DNA from: Girardinichthys multiradiatus
Taxonomy: Eukaryota; Chordata; Actinopteri; Cyprinodontiformes; Goodeidae
Length of the DNA stretch: 64,000 bases
NCBI RefSeq assembly: GCF_021462225.1
Contig: NC_061808.1
Coordinates: forward strand, 17,273,119 to 17,337,118
Reading direction: 5' to 3'
The translations under genes and the position numbers were made by a program. The notes under the pieces were generated by a model. The model did no database searches and had not been told where the DNA came from. It saw only the letters and a program-made list of their open reading frames with translations. Positions 11,557 through 23,500 of this stretch are shown piece by piece (within the stretch, counting starts at the first letter, position 1; every line of letters starts with the position of its first letter).

Positions 11557-12564
11557 ATGGAGACAAATAGTGGTACCACAAAAATCCTTGGGAAGGGTCC
11601 CGAATACCTTCGGAAGCAAATGGAACGTGAGAGTGAGACAAAAGGACGTATAAGTGCTGTGGAGAGGTTGGCTGCGAGTAAACCACAGTACGTCAAAAGT
11701 CAACAAGTGGTCAACTCCACCCAGGAGCCAGTGATCAGTCTTGGTTCAGCTTCTGTGAGTAGCACTGGGTCTTCTAACCAAAGCTCAACCCCTAACGGGA
11801 ATCTTGTCTCTGGGAGTAACTCATCTGTGCCTAAAGGTGTTGTACAAGTCGGTTTACCGGTGCAACTACATTGGCCCAGCTCCAAGAAAAGACCAGACTC
11901 TCGTCTGCTTTTCAGGCAGAAATGCGACTTACTGCGAGGGTCAGCAGTCAATGACCAGAAACACCACGTGACTGGAAAGCTGCCACTCAGTCTTGGGAAT
12001 ATACATATTCCATTGCTTCAGGCTGCTGACAGGGAATGTAAGTATGAGGACAGCAAGGAAAAAATCAGCACACCTGAGGGACAAGCAGGTAGCTTCCACA
12101 TTTCTCAGTCAGACAACAGGTCCAATGGAGCGGCAGAAGAAAGCAGCAACAAGCCTTCAGTTGGTGGTCTTCTTGCAGTTCCTGAGATTGAGTGGAGGTC
12201 TGGCAAGGGAGTGAGCCGTTCCCACTCGGATATCAGCTCCAGATACTCCAAAAACTTTGCAGACTTTGATGCATTTTTTAAGTACTGCGGCCTAGACAGC
12301 GAGGTGATTGAGTCCTTTGGGAGGGAGAACTTCTCAGCGTGTTCTGACGAGAATGTGATAAACATTCGCAGCGTCAGCATCTCTACGTCTGACGATGGTT
12401 TTTCCAGGGAGAGTGGTGACAGTGACAGGCTTTTTGAGAAGGAGCTGCACAAAAAAACACAGCAAGGCACATCAGTCATTGAGCGCAATGCACGTATCAT
12501 CAAATGGTTGTACAGCTGCAAAAATGCTTCGGACACTGGAAAAACGTTACGGGACCTTAACTGA
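11557..12564 (+). CDS. fam110c: FAM110-family centrosome-associated protein, probably Fam110c
   Basis: A single 335-codon exon with the two FAM110 signatures. The N-terminal block has KGPEYLRKQ (residues 13-21) and RISAVERLAASKPQYVKSQ (31-49). The C-terminal block has SRSHSD (220-225), FDAFFKYCGLD (237-247) and ERNARIIKWLYS (309-320). The middle is Ser-rich and looks disordered, as in the family. FAM110 proteins are known to associate with centrosomes and spindle poles; FAM110C is also linked to AKT signalling and cell spreading. The start has A at -3 and G at +4, and the length is close to the 295-370 residues of human paralogues. Family membership is very secure. The 'c' assignment rests on linkage to fbxo25/tdrp rather than on paralogue-specific residues and is less certain. 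A 155-codon minus-strand ORF overlapping it is a shadow. Confidence 0.93.
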   Translation: METNSGTTKILGKGPEYLRKQMERESETKGRISAVERLAASKPQYVKSQQVVNSTQEPVISLGSASVSSTGSSNQSSTPNGNLVSGSNSSVPKGVVQVGLPVQLHWPSSKKRPDSRLLFRQKCDLLRGSAVNDQKHHVTGKLPLSLGNIHIPLLQAADRECKYEDSKEKISTPEGQAGSFHISQSDNRSNGAAEESSNKPSVGGLLAVPEIEWRSGKGVSRSHSDISSRYSKNFADFDAFFKYCGLDSEVIESFGRENFSACSDENVINIRSVSISTSDDGFSRESGDSDRLFEKELHKKTQQGTSVIERNARIIKWLYSCKNASDTGKTLRDLN

Positions 12565-13079
12565 TTGTTCAATAGAAGTTCCAGACTTTTTTGTCAGAGA
12601 CTGAAATGATCGTGACTGACTTCTGTCCCTGCATCCCTGCACAGTAAATATCTCCAAATAATGGGTTCAAGACTGCAGGAACACGTGTTGCCACCATGAT
12701 GTCCAAAACTGTCTCAAGCACAACTCGACTGACATCTGGGGAAACAAAAAATGAGTCAGTGCTTCTGTTGTACAAACATTTTCTGTGTCACATGAGATCA
12801 CTTCACATTTGCAAACTGTAACTATATTTAAGAGTTGTGAAAATGCCTTTTTCTTTAAGTCTTACAAAGAAGATTTTAAGGCAGAGAGCTATGTAAAAGT
12901 AATTGGCTAAAAGTCCACTAAGCCAAGCTCAACACTCATTACATTGTATCTCATCATAATCTTGTATTAAACTATACATACTTAAAATATGTGTGAAGTT
13001 CTGACAAATGTGAATTCCCACAATGGGATTTTAATTCTGACATTTTAGTATATATTTAAAGGTCTAATATATAATTTAT

Positions 13080-13085
13080 AATAAA
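13080..13085 (+). terminator. Candidate polyadenylation signal for the FAM110 gene
   Basis: AATAAA about 515 nt after the stop codon in AT-rich sequence. A second AATAAA lies near 13408. Which one is used cannot be told from sequence. Confidence 0.35.
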
Positions 13086-13283
13086 AACTATTTCATTATT
13101 TGCACTAATGTTTGCCAAAAATGGTATGGAAATGGTATGAGTAATCAGGATAAAAGTTTAAAACCTCTTTTCTGGATTTTCAGATTCCCTCAAACACGAA
13201 AGCAACTCAGATAACAGCTTAAGTAGGTTCATAATCTGATGAGTGCATTCCTCCTTTTTCCAGGTGAAAGGTATGCAGTTCAG

Positions 13284-13312
13284 TACACACACACACACAC
13301 ACACACACACAG
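13284..13312. repeat. (CA)n microsatellite
   Basis: An uninterrupted dinucleotide run of about 13-14 CA units. It creates artificial Thr-His and Cys-Val ORFs on the two strands. Confidence 0.95.
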
Positions 13313-14534
13313 ACTCAGACAAAAGACAAACACAGTTAGTCAAATAAAGGAATTGTCAGCCTTTAAGACAAACTTCCTCCTTAAATGTTACTGTCATCAG
13401 ATGACAGTAATAAAACAAGAAAGTGTATTTAATATGATTCTAAGTGAGCTAAAAAGCAGGACAAATGTGATAATTTCCTTAGCCAATCCATCACCTGATC
13501 CCTAAGATGTGTGTGTGAGGAATGCGGCTGATAATCTGATGGGCTTATGTCCAGCGACCCGTTGTAACTGTATCTCCACTTACCTTCCAGTCTTCGTCTG
13601 CTTTGTCTCTTTAACACATTCCCCCATTTTCTGTATCCCTGCCATGTTTCTCTCAAGCTTCTTTGACCCTCAGAGGGTGTAATAGAAGATGGGAAAAACA
13701 CAACTGATTGACCAGGGGGCTTAAGCCGTATTACCATCTGCTGTTTTTTATTTGGAAATATATTAAGCTTACTATTTTTATGGTGTAAATAGAGTAAGTA
13801 AAACTATTCAACAGTTATAGAGATACTTTTCCCTAACTACTAAGGTTATGCCATAATAAGTCACATCCAATCATCTCTACTTGTCAGTTGCCAGGTCCTA
13901 AAGCTGGTTAAAAAACCGATCAATTAAATCTCAGTGGCATTATGACTTTTACCACATCCCAACTTTAAGTTGACTTTAATCCTTACTTATATCAAAGTTT
14001 TAAACCACCATTTCTTAATCTTCTTATCCAGACTGTGTAAAATTCAAGCAAAGCAATTAATTACTTAATGTACTATTAGTGTGCCATTCATGATAAAAGA
14101 TTTCCCCTAATCACAAAACAGAATATGTTGCCTTGTTGGACGCAGCAAGGCAAGGTACGAGCCAGACTTTTTTGCAAAATCAAAACTAACTTGTAGTTTA
14201 ACTCGTCACTAAAGTAAAACATGTCATAGTAAGTTTTTCTTGTTTTGCCATGTCGTTGTAAAGTGTTATTTAATCACCAGAAAATCTACTGTGACATCAC
14301 ATAAGGCATGAAGCAACAGCTTTAGTAAAGCATTTTTGAGAATTTCCATTTGAAATTTTCTTGTCCCCCTATTTATTTGCCTACCTTGAAAAAAATTCCT
14401 TCTTTAAAGTTGTTGTGCCTCTTGTGAAGTCAGCAACCTAAGAAAGCAAAGGGTAGAATCAGTATTTTTACATTTGTGTGCTTTTAAGGAACTTTGTACT
14501 TTGTGAAATCCAGTTGAAATCGATATTTTATTGC

Positions 14535-14964
14535 CATGGGCGGTTCTGGACAGGGACCAACAGGGTCCAGTCCCTCTGTAGAACTGGTCCTGACCCCTGT
14601 TTTGGCCCCTGTACTGCATACTAATACTAAATCAATTTCTTATGATGATATGTACTGGGGCAGAAACCTTAATTTATTGGTCCATTAGACTAATTTAATT
14701 TTTTACCTTTACAGATTCACTTTAACAACAAATTAAAGATTAAGATGTTGCACTTTTAGCTTCAGCCTTATTGAGATACGATCAGAGTTTTCATCTGCTA
14801 GATCAGGCGCCTGCAACCTGCAGCTCCAGAGCCGCAAGTGGCTCTTTGGCTCACCTAAAATATTAAACAATAAAACATTGCCCTGTTTATATATATGTTT
14901 TATTCTTTACTCCCATGAAAAAACAGCCCTGCCCCTTGGTAAATTGGGTCTAGAACCGCCACTG
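14535..14964. mobile_element. hAT-like non-autonomous element (MITE), 430 bp
   Basis: The ends are inverted: the left begins CATGGGCGGTTCTGGAC and the right, read in complement, begins CAGTGGCGGTTCTAGAC. The flanks carry a near-perfect 8-bp duplication, TTTATTGC at 14527-14534 and TTTATTCC at 14965-14972. An 8-bp target-site duplication with a CAGTG-like terminus is diagnostic of hAT transposons. There is no transposase. The interior (14810-14870) contains 'gcagctccagagccgcaagtggctctt', which resembles the end of another hAT-type repeat. Confidence 0.7.
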
Positions 14965-15769
14965 TTTATTCCCCAGCTGAGTTTTTATTGCCAGTGTGTA
15001 TTTACTATATAAAAAAACACCACTATACTATCCTTTATGGATACGATTTTATGGTTCAAATTGTTTTTTCATAAAATATGACAAACTAATACTGATAATT
15101 TAGATTTAAAATAAAGGTTAATCTGTGTTTACATAATTGACTATGTGAGCATTAGATTTTGTTTTTATATATATACAGCTTGAATTGAGTCATTTCAGAG
15201 TTTAGGGGCAGGGTCTAACCTCAGAACCTATGTTCAAAAAAGATTAGGTTTCTGCTGTTTGATGCTCTCTCTCAACACAGTTTTGTGTCAAAATTCAAAA
15301 GTCACACTTGTCATTATCATAAAAATGTTTACCACAAAGTAATGTCACAAAGACCAACAGTTGTCATGTGAAAGCACCTTTATTAAGCCTGTAACAGTTT
15401 TTTAGGAATTGCTCTCCTAAATTAAAATGTTTTTTTTATGCACACTCAAACATAAGTTTTTGATTTTGGCTTGATTAGGACAGTGAGATGCTGGTATTTC
15501 TTAGCGGCGCACAGTAATTTATTATTTAAATTCTACCTTTGTCAGATGATCATTGACTACGATTTACTCATAAAGATTGCACAACCCTTCCTGTTAAATA
15601 AAAACCACAACACAAGATGGAAGCCATAAATTACATGCAATAAAACTGGAGTTGTAATGCACGTTAACATTTTAAAACGTCGCACAGATGTTGCCACTTA
15701 GTAGCCCAATGGTCCCGTTCCCATCCCCCCATCTGCAAAATAAAAACACAAGTACATGTGCGCAGTCCT

Positions 15770-15960
15770 TCGTCACGTGTAGGAGTAAAGCCCCAGTAAA
15801 ACACACGGGATAAAAAAACGGAAATGACTGACAACTCTGATTATCCAATCAGATGCGTTGATCCGGGTAGCAACAGCGTAAATACGAACACACTGTCCAA
15901 TAAGAAAGTAGCAGGTGGGCGTGAACGAATTCTTGGTTTCTGCTCTGTATTTACTTCCGT
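15770..15960 (+). promoter_or_regulatory. fbxo25 promoter region
   Basis: Upstream of the putative first exon there is an E-box CACGTG (15774-15779) and two CCAAT boxes, ATCCAATCA (15843-15851) and GTCCAATAAG (15895-15904), in locally CpG-richer DNA. This suggests a TATA-less, NF-Y-type promoter. The transcription start is not defined by sequence. Confidence 0.5.
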
Positions 15961-16038
15961 CAATATTTCCAGCACAGCAGGAAGGAGAGCTGCGAGAAAC
16001 AAACTGACCAGCCACAAAGGAACTCCTTGGATCTTAAG
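15960..16038 (+). other. fbxo25 non-coding first exon (5'UTR)
   Basis: The segment ends at a donor, CTTAAG|GTTTGT (intron from 16039). The next acceptor in the gene is TCCTGTAG at 17389-17390. The 5' limit is a guess based on the promoter motifs. Confidence 0.4.
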
Positions 16039-16959
16039 GTTTGTTTGGCATTTTTAGAAACCCACAGCTGAAGATTGTAGCTGTTTAGATTATTTATTTT
16101 ATCTTCTCTCTGTAAAAACGCGTTAAACCGAGTGACAACAGTTTTCCTGCATGGTTTTGAAACGTTAAGCGTTGAAGCGAGTTAGGCTACCGTTACTGCT
16201 GCTGTTACTATGCAAAGGCACAACGCCGAAAAAAAAATGCGTCACATACAATTATATTTGAGATTTTGAAAATGACTTCTGCTTAGACACATTTCCAGTG
16301 CTAAACATAAAACCCATAAGAATAAGCTCATTATTTAAAGGTTTTACAATCCAATTGGCCCTCTTGTTATCTGGCTTAGTGTACCTGCAGCCATAAAAGT
16401 GGGTATAGGTGCAAACTGTTTTCTCTTTATATCTATTCTAAATACTAAAAGCATGCATTGAAATAAAATTGAATGGAATTGGTGCATTGACTTACACTGT
16501 AAAGGAAAATGTTTATTCTGGAAATTGTCTTCTATTTTAAATATAAACAAATAATATTTATTTACAAATCATATTTATTTAGTTTATTAGATGCTCAGTT
16601 TAACATATGTTAAATAACCAAATGTATTAATATAAAAAAAATTATGTAAAGTAACAAGTTTGAATTTTTCTATGCAGGATGTTCATTTTACATTCACAAC
16701 AAAAGGTCGTGCATAATTGTGGGAGTGATTAAAAAAGTATATGTGACTTTCACATATTTTGGAAAAATTAATATGAAAAGTGTGACATGGCCCGTTGTAA
16801 GAAGGCTTCTTTTATTGACAAAGAAGCGTACATGTAAATGATGGTAACAAAAAAGGACAAGACATTTAGCCAAATGATAGGGAAAAGATAGCAGTTGAAG
16901 TGCAAAATTGGCAGCTGAGGTAAAAAATAAGCATGAACAGGTATTGTGCATTAGTCTAT

Positions 16960-17265
16960 TAAACTTACACCTCTTTTAAAAAGGAGCTACAGACAAATAA
17001 GACCAAAACTGAACTTTTTGGACTTCGTGCAAAATGTTATGTTTGGAAGAAAACTAACTCTGTATATTAACATGAACGCACAGTGCAGTAAGGTGGTAGG
17101 AGTATTATGCTGTCATGACACTTTTCGACAGCTGGGACAGGGTTAGCTCTTGATGGGAAAATGGATGGAGTTAAATACAGGGTAATCTTCGAAAAAAAAA
17201 AATATGTTAGTCTTGGAAAGTGTGGGAATTTCACATAAAATCCTAATAAAAAACATTTAAACATC
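16960..17265 (+). mobile_element. Tc1-like relic in fbxo25 intron 1
   Basis: 'ataagaccaaaactgaactttttgg', 'cagctgggacagggttagctcttgatgggaaaatggatggagttaaatacagggtaat' and 'cacataaaatcctaataaaaaac' are sense-strand pieces of the same Tc1-like transposase and end seen antisense at 57640-58805. Heavily deleted. Confidence 0.6.
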
Positions 17266-17446
17266 TGTTTGTCAACAGGTATGAATAGTTCTGCTAAACT
17301 GTGAAAATGGCAACAAGACCATTCCTAATTTCTCTCCTTGTATACAGTCTGGAACCCACAGTTAAATCTTGTTACTTGTTAATCCTGTAGGTGTTCGCCG
17401 TGGCTGCAGCTCTTCTCTGCTCATAGTCCTCCGTTCCCCAGTTAGT

Positions 17447-17571
17447 ATGCCTTTCTTAGGCAAAGACTGGAGGTCACCTGGATGGAGCTGGACGAAGACG
17501 GACCATGGCTGGAAGAGGATTGTTTTCTTTGGACACGAGCTGGAGAACAACAAAGAGATAGACCTGGAAGA
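17447..17571 (+). CDS. fbxo25: fbxo25 coding exon 1 (start exon)
   Basis: The ATG at 17447-17449 begins [19 protein letters not shown], the family N-terminus. An in-frame upstream ATG (17369) lies before the acceptor at 17390, so it is intronic. The donor is GAAGA|GTAAGT, so the exon ends after two bases of a Glu codon. The exon including 5'UTR probably starts at 17391. Confidence 0.92.
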
Positions 17572-20500
17572 GTAAGTTTATTAAATGTTTATCGCTGTTA
17601 CCTGCCCTATATTTACCTTTACAAACACAGTAGGTGATTTTTACACCTTTATATAGCCACTGATGCCCCACATTTGACTTATCTGTCCGCACAGAAGTAT
17701 AAATAAATATATAGGAGTATCTCTGTACACTGCTGTCAAATAGAGGACGTGTGTTTAAGACAAGTATTATTTAAGGCTAGTAATTTTATTTCCCAGCTAA
17801 CTTAAGACATTTTATCTTTTTGCAGTTTGTATAAATGAAGAACTTTATATTTAATAGCAACCTGAGAAGTTTTTTGAGTGCCACTTTAAATTTCATGACC
17901 AACTCAACAGAGAACATTTCTGTCTGGAGATTAAGTATGTTGAGTTTTACTGTTGAATTTTTCTTGTGAGGTACTTGTTAGGTTCTGCTAAATCTAGAAT
18001 GTTTTTTTAAGAGGATTCATTTTCCAATTATAAAAGTAAATCAAGTGGAGAGTAGACAGGAAATTAATGTTAGAGATCAAACAGTGACGTTATGTTATGA
18101 TTACATGGTCAGTATCTCCAGCCCTCAGGCGACCACCCAGGTTTAGATTTCTAACTGTAGTTGATGTTTTATTACACATTTTATTAATTTCTTTGAGTTA
18201 CGGGTCTATTTATGTTTTCTATTTATGCCTGGTATATTGAATGTCCCTCAGGGTTATAATGTTAAAATCAACAGATGTGAAGCATGTCTGAGACTGTTTG
18301 AGATGATTGAAAGGCAACAGTAGCTCAAATAACCACTTGTCACATCCAAGTTATGTGGGATACCATCTCTGAATGGACATGTAGAACCTTTGAGCTAATG
18401 GGCTACAGCAGCAGAAGACCACAACAGGTGCCTTTCCTGTCAGCTTAGACCAGGAAACTGAGGCTACAATTGGTCAAACGTTGCCTGAGGGTTACTTCCA
18501 CTGCAGGATATTGTCAAAGAGCTCAAATCTTCTCACACCGGTTTCTTGAACATGACGATGAGATCACGGTATTGCAATGGCCTCCACAGTAAACAAAATT
18601 TAATTTAACTTGTGGAGTAACAAGAGTTTCACATCATGAATTTACGGCTGACAAATCTGCAGCAAATGTTTGATGCTACCTTTTCAAAGCGGACCAAAAA
18701 TAGGGTTGTCCACATTTACTTCCCCATGTCCTTGAACGCAGACTGCTCATAGTACCACCATGTGCCTGTATTCCTTCTATTTTTGGGTCAGTTTAACCAC
18801 ATTTCATTCAAAGATATGCATTTTTAATTTTTGAAAAATGTTTACTCAGAAGAGAACAAGAAGTAAAAAACTGGAACAAAAGAATAGACAATAGTTGTTG
18901 CAGACCCTGAGAGATAAATTATCCTGCTGGGAACAACAGCAGGTCTCCCCATCCTGTACTTGGAAGCATATTAATTGTTTTTCTTCTACTTGTGATCTTT
19001 ATCTGTTATGTATTTTGCACCACTCTCTGAGTTGGAGCATTAATGCACATTGAACCCAATCACAACACTCAGACTGCATGAGGATGTCCTGGAGAAGTTT
19101 AGTGGACCACAGTGGGCAGGTACAGATAAGGGAATTTACATCACACAGGCTTTGTTATTTAACCATAGAGCAGAGTGGAAGATAGAAATCTGCCCTAATT
19201 TGTGAATATTTTACCAACCCTATTGCACCATATCTGAAGAAATTATACTACAAGATATTTGCTTGGGGTAGCGAGTGAGAGTCCAACTAACTGAACAAAG
19301 ACATATGCTCAACAAGAAATGGTATCTGGTAATGACACAAGTCTCCCAGGAATCCCAGCATCAACTGGTGACATCTCATTCAGGTCACAGTCTTTCCTTT
19401 TGTATTGACCAGCCAGCTAACAGTGACTCACAGCCCCACACACTGTAGTTTCAGACAATAACCAGTGACATCACTGTTCAGACTGGCTGCTCTCCAAACC
19501 CAGTCCCACTATGATAGCTAGTGACTTCATACAGCTGGAACACAATGTTTATTGTGTGGTTGAGGTCAGGGAGAATGAGTAAGTAAATGTGTTACTTATT
19601 ATATGAAAATACTTCAGCAGGAAATCCTTAATCTTTTAATCATCTGAAATTGTTTGAAACAACCATGCAATAAATGCAGCCACAGTGTAGCCTTTTATAG
19701 AAACGTATGTCTGCCAATGTACTTGACTGCAATGTTCTACAACTTGATGGTGCCTATCTTCAGCAGTCACTGGGAGAGAGGCGGGGTACACCCTGGACAG
19801 GCCGCCAATCCACAAGGCATAGCGAAGTCTTACCATCAATCAGTTGTTAAAAAAGAATGGATAATAATGTTGTGTGCCACAAACAGTTTTAATATCTCAG
19901 CAAAAACTGTTGCAGTATAATGTTTGCCTGCTGAGGTCCAGCTCATAAGAATACAATCATGTTCTAAACTGAACGCGTTCAGACTGAAATTGTTCTATGA
20001 TCATTGTGAGCAGGCCTAATTGAAGAAGATGGGGAAGAAAATGCAAATATATTTGAGGATAAATTGATTTTGTCTAGGCTGTTTCTAAGATAGTCTATTC
20101 ATTTTGCAATAATGAATTAATAATCTGCCCAGTTGGTTCATTATGCAGTAAATATCTGTCCGAAACAATGTAAGGTTAGCACTTTATGGCTATAGATAAA
20201 AAGTTTGAATGTTCAATTCGATTCAGTTTTATTTATATAGTGCCAGTTCACAACACATGTTGCCTCAAGGGACTTGTGTGTGAGATATTTTGCCAAGAAA
20301 AATATTGAACATTGTAAAACATGAACACAAACCTTACTACAGATCGACCCAGGCAATTCCAGAAATCCTTACCAGTTTAAATCTTAATTCCCTTAAGAAC
20401 ACAAATGGTATAAAGTCTAGAAAAATTGCTTCAAAACTGCCATTTGCATTTTAAGTAATGCAACATACATGAAGGAACTTTAACCTGCATCATAACACTG

Positions 20501-23500
20501 TTGGCATACTTGTAGGGTATAACTGCCATCCAGCTGCCAGCAGTGCTGCTTCATCAGGTGCTCAGCTTCCGTCAATAGATTATTAATGCACAGAAAGTCG
20601 CTTTCCAGCCCTGCTCAGCCCTTTGATCTGCAGCTTAAGTGTACTTAGAGAAAATCTAGTAATAAAATGGTTCTTCATAGTTCTTCATACAGATCACAGT
20701 TTAATATTTGTGTTGGGTGTCTCACCGTGGAAGTATTTTTTTTAACTAAACACATGCCATTTTTCTTTTATAGTAGAATTTTTATTAGTAGTCCTACATA
20801 GAAGTATTGGGCAAATATCCAACGATGCTGCTAATGCAGAGCAACGTAAAGTACCACAATGACTACTTTCTGCCTGTTTAGAGGATGCTACCTCAGATAC
20901 AAAAGCAAGATGCAGTCTTCAGGTTTAGTATGTAGTCCAAAATATTCTGGAAAATGTTTTAAGTCTGAGAAAGTTTGAATAAAAGAAATTTGTATGTAAA
21001 AATGACAAAGTTTAATCCACTATAGGAAAATGAATAAAGATTTCAGCAAAGTTAAAGTTCATGCTCTGCATATGTAAAACATAACATTTGGCAAGCTGAA
21101 TGGACTTTTACATCCCTTAATTCCCCACATCAGGTGTATTTATTAGAGACTAAGATGCTAAAGCTAATGGAGAGTACTGTGGATGTTATGTGAAGGTAAA
21201 GAAAGAAAAGTGTGGAAATCGCAATTTATATAAATTTTATTGTAATGTATTTTCATAAAATCATGCATTTATAATTAGATTTCATCCTTTATCTTCTAAA
21301 CCCATAATGTTGAAAAAAAACTGCTAGAAAAAATCTTAAAATCTGTGTCTGGAAAAGTGTTGAATTTTAAAATGGAACCCTTGTAGGATTCCTCAAACCT
21401 ACCAAGTAAACTTGCCCTGCCCACAGTGTTTATTAGACTGGTATATGTTTATGGTAAAAAGTAGTTATTTTGTAATAAATTGAACCTAATCTCGTAAAAA
21501 ATCAGAAGTTTGCAGTTTACTTCAGTGCATGACCAGTTCTAATGTTGGGAGGCAGACCTGGACACAGAATAAAGGCCATGTTTTACAACCACCACAATAT
21601 TATTATCTGAATTTACAGTATAATAATTTTTTCATACAAAAATATGTAGCAGAAATCACAAGAGATCCTCTGGCAGCTTTATATTTCTATTCAGCACAAA
21701 CATGTACATATGAGATGTTTCCTGTTAGAGCTTTTCAAATGACAGCTTATGACAAGTTAAGGTCAGCTGCCACAATGTTCAGATTGTAATGATAAAAACA
21801 ATGCTGCTGCTGTGCCAGGGACAACAAAGGTCAGATAGACGTTTGTTATTTCTGGCACAATAGATCTGTTAATGTTTGTAGCTCTTTATTTGACATGTTT
21901 TGCCTGCTGTGTGAGAAAAGACTGAGTCACAGTTTCTCGGAGTCTCAAGTATGTCTACTATCTGTAGTGTCTCCATCGTCGTGCAGACAGAATGACTCAG
22001 TTCCCTTTCTGATTTTTATGGCTCCTCATGGCCTGCATATATTTTGTGCTGCAAATCAACAATGCACAAGGAGTTTAATGACTTGTCTGTAGTTAGCTGA
22101 TTGTATAAACTTACAATATAGCAGCTGTTACCCTGCTCAGAAGATACAGCTGAAAACGAGTTGCCTTTACTGTCTTTACTGTGGTTTATAATTACTGTTG
22201 TGAACCTTCTGGCCAAACCTGTATTATCTATTATTAACTCAATACAAAAACTGTTTCCTCTGTGTGGACAGGCTCTGCAGTGACAACAATGAAAATCTGT
22301 TTTTCGGAGAAGTGTGTGAGCTCGCCAACACCAAGAGGAAGAAGGAGTTGTACAACAATAATACTAAATCCCAGTGTGAGTTTCAGACACTCTGTGGGCT
22401 TCATTCAATTCAATTCAGTTTTATTTATATAATGCCAATTCACAACACATGTTGTCTCAAGGCACTTCACAACAGTCAGGTACATACATTCCAATAAATC
22501 CTAAACATTGAACAGTGCAGTCAGAGTTAGTTATTTAATCAAATTGGATAAAACGTTTTTCTATCTAAGGAAACCCAGCAGATTGCATCCAGTCAGTGAC
22601 TTGCAGCATTCACTCCTCCCGGATGAGCATGTAGAGACAGTGGACAGTCACTGGTGTTGACTTTGCAGCAATCCCTCATACTGAGCATGCATGTAGCGAC
22701 AGTGGAGAGGAAACACAGGAAGAAACCTCCAGCAGAACCAGGCTCAGTGTGAGCGGCCATCTGCCACGACCGACTGGGGGTTTGAGAGAACAGAGCAGAG
22801 ACACAAAAAGAACAAAGAAGCACTGATCCAGGAGTCCTTTCTATGGGAAGGAAAAGTAAATGTTAATGGATGTAGCTCCTTTAGTCGTTTCACCTAGAAA
22901 GAATGAACAGATCAACTCTGAGCCAGTTTTCAAGGTTAGAGTCTGAAAGAAAGCACATAGAGTTAGTCACAGTAGAAGCTCAGTCAGTAGCCATGTCTAG
23001 GAGAGAGAAAGGGTTAAACACTAAAAGACAGGGCTATGTGGATCATCTGTACAGGTCCTTCTCAAAATATTAGCATATTGTGATAAAGTTCATTATTTTC
23101 CATAATGTCATGATGAAAATTTAACATTCATATATTTTAGATTCATTGCACACTAACTGAAATATTTCAGGTCTTTTATTGTCTTAATACGGATGATTTT
23201 GGCATACAGCTCATGAAAACCCAAAATTCCTATCTCACAAAATTAGCATATTTCATCCGACAAATAAAAGAAAAGTGTTTTTAATACAAAAAACATCAAC
23301 CTTCAAATAATCATGTACAGTTATGCACTCAATACTTGATCGGGAATCCTTTTGCAGAAATGACTGCTTCAATGTGGCGTGGCATGGAGGCAATCAGCCT
23401 GTGGCACTGCTGAGGTCTTATGGAGGCCCAGGATGCTTCGATAGCGGCCTTTAGCTCATCCAGAGTGTTGGGTCTTGAGTCTCTCAACGTTCTCTTCACA

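Noticed and set aside
12105..12572. 155-codon minus-strand ORF
   Set aside because: It lies wholly antisense to the FAM110 coding exon and has no recognisable protein character; a shadow frame.
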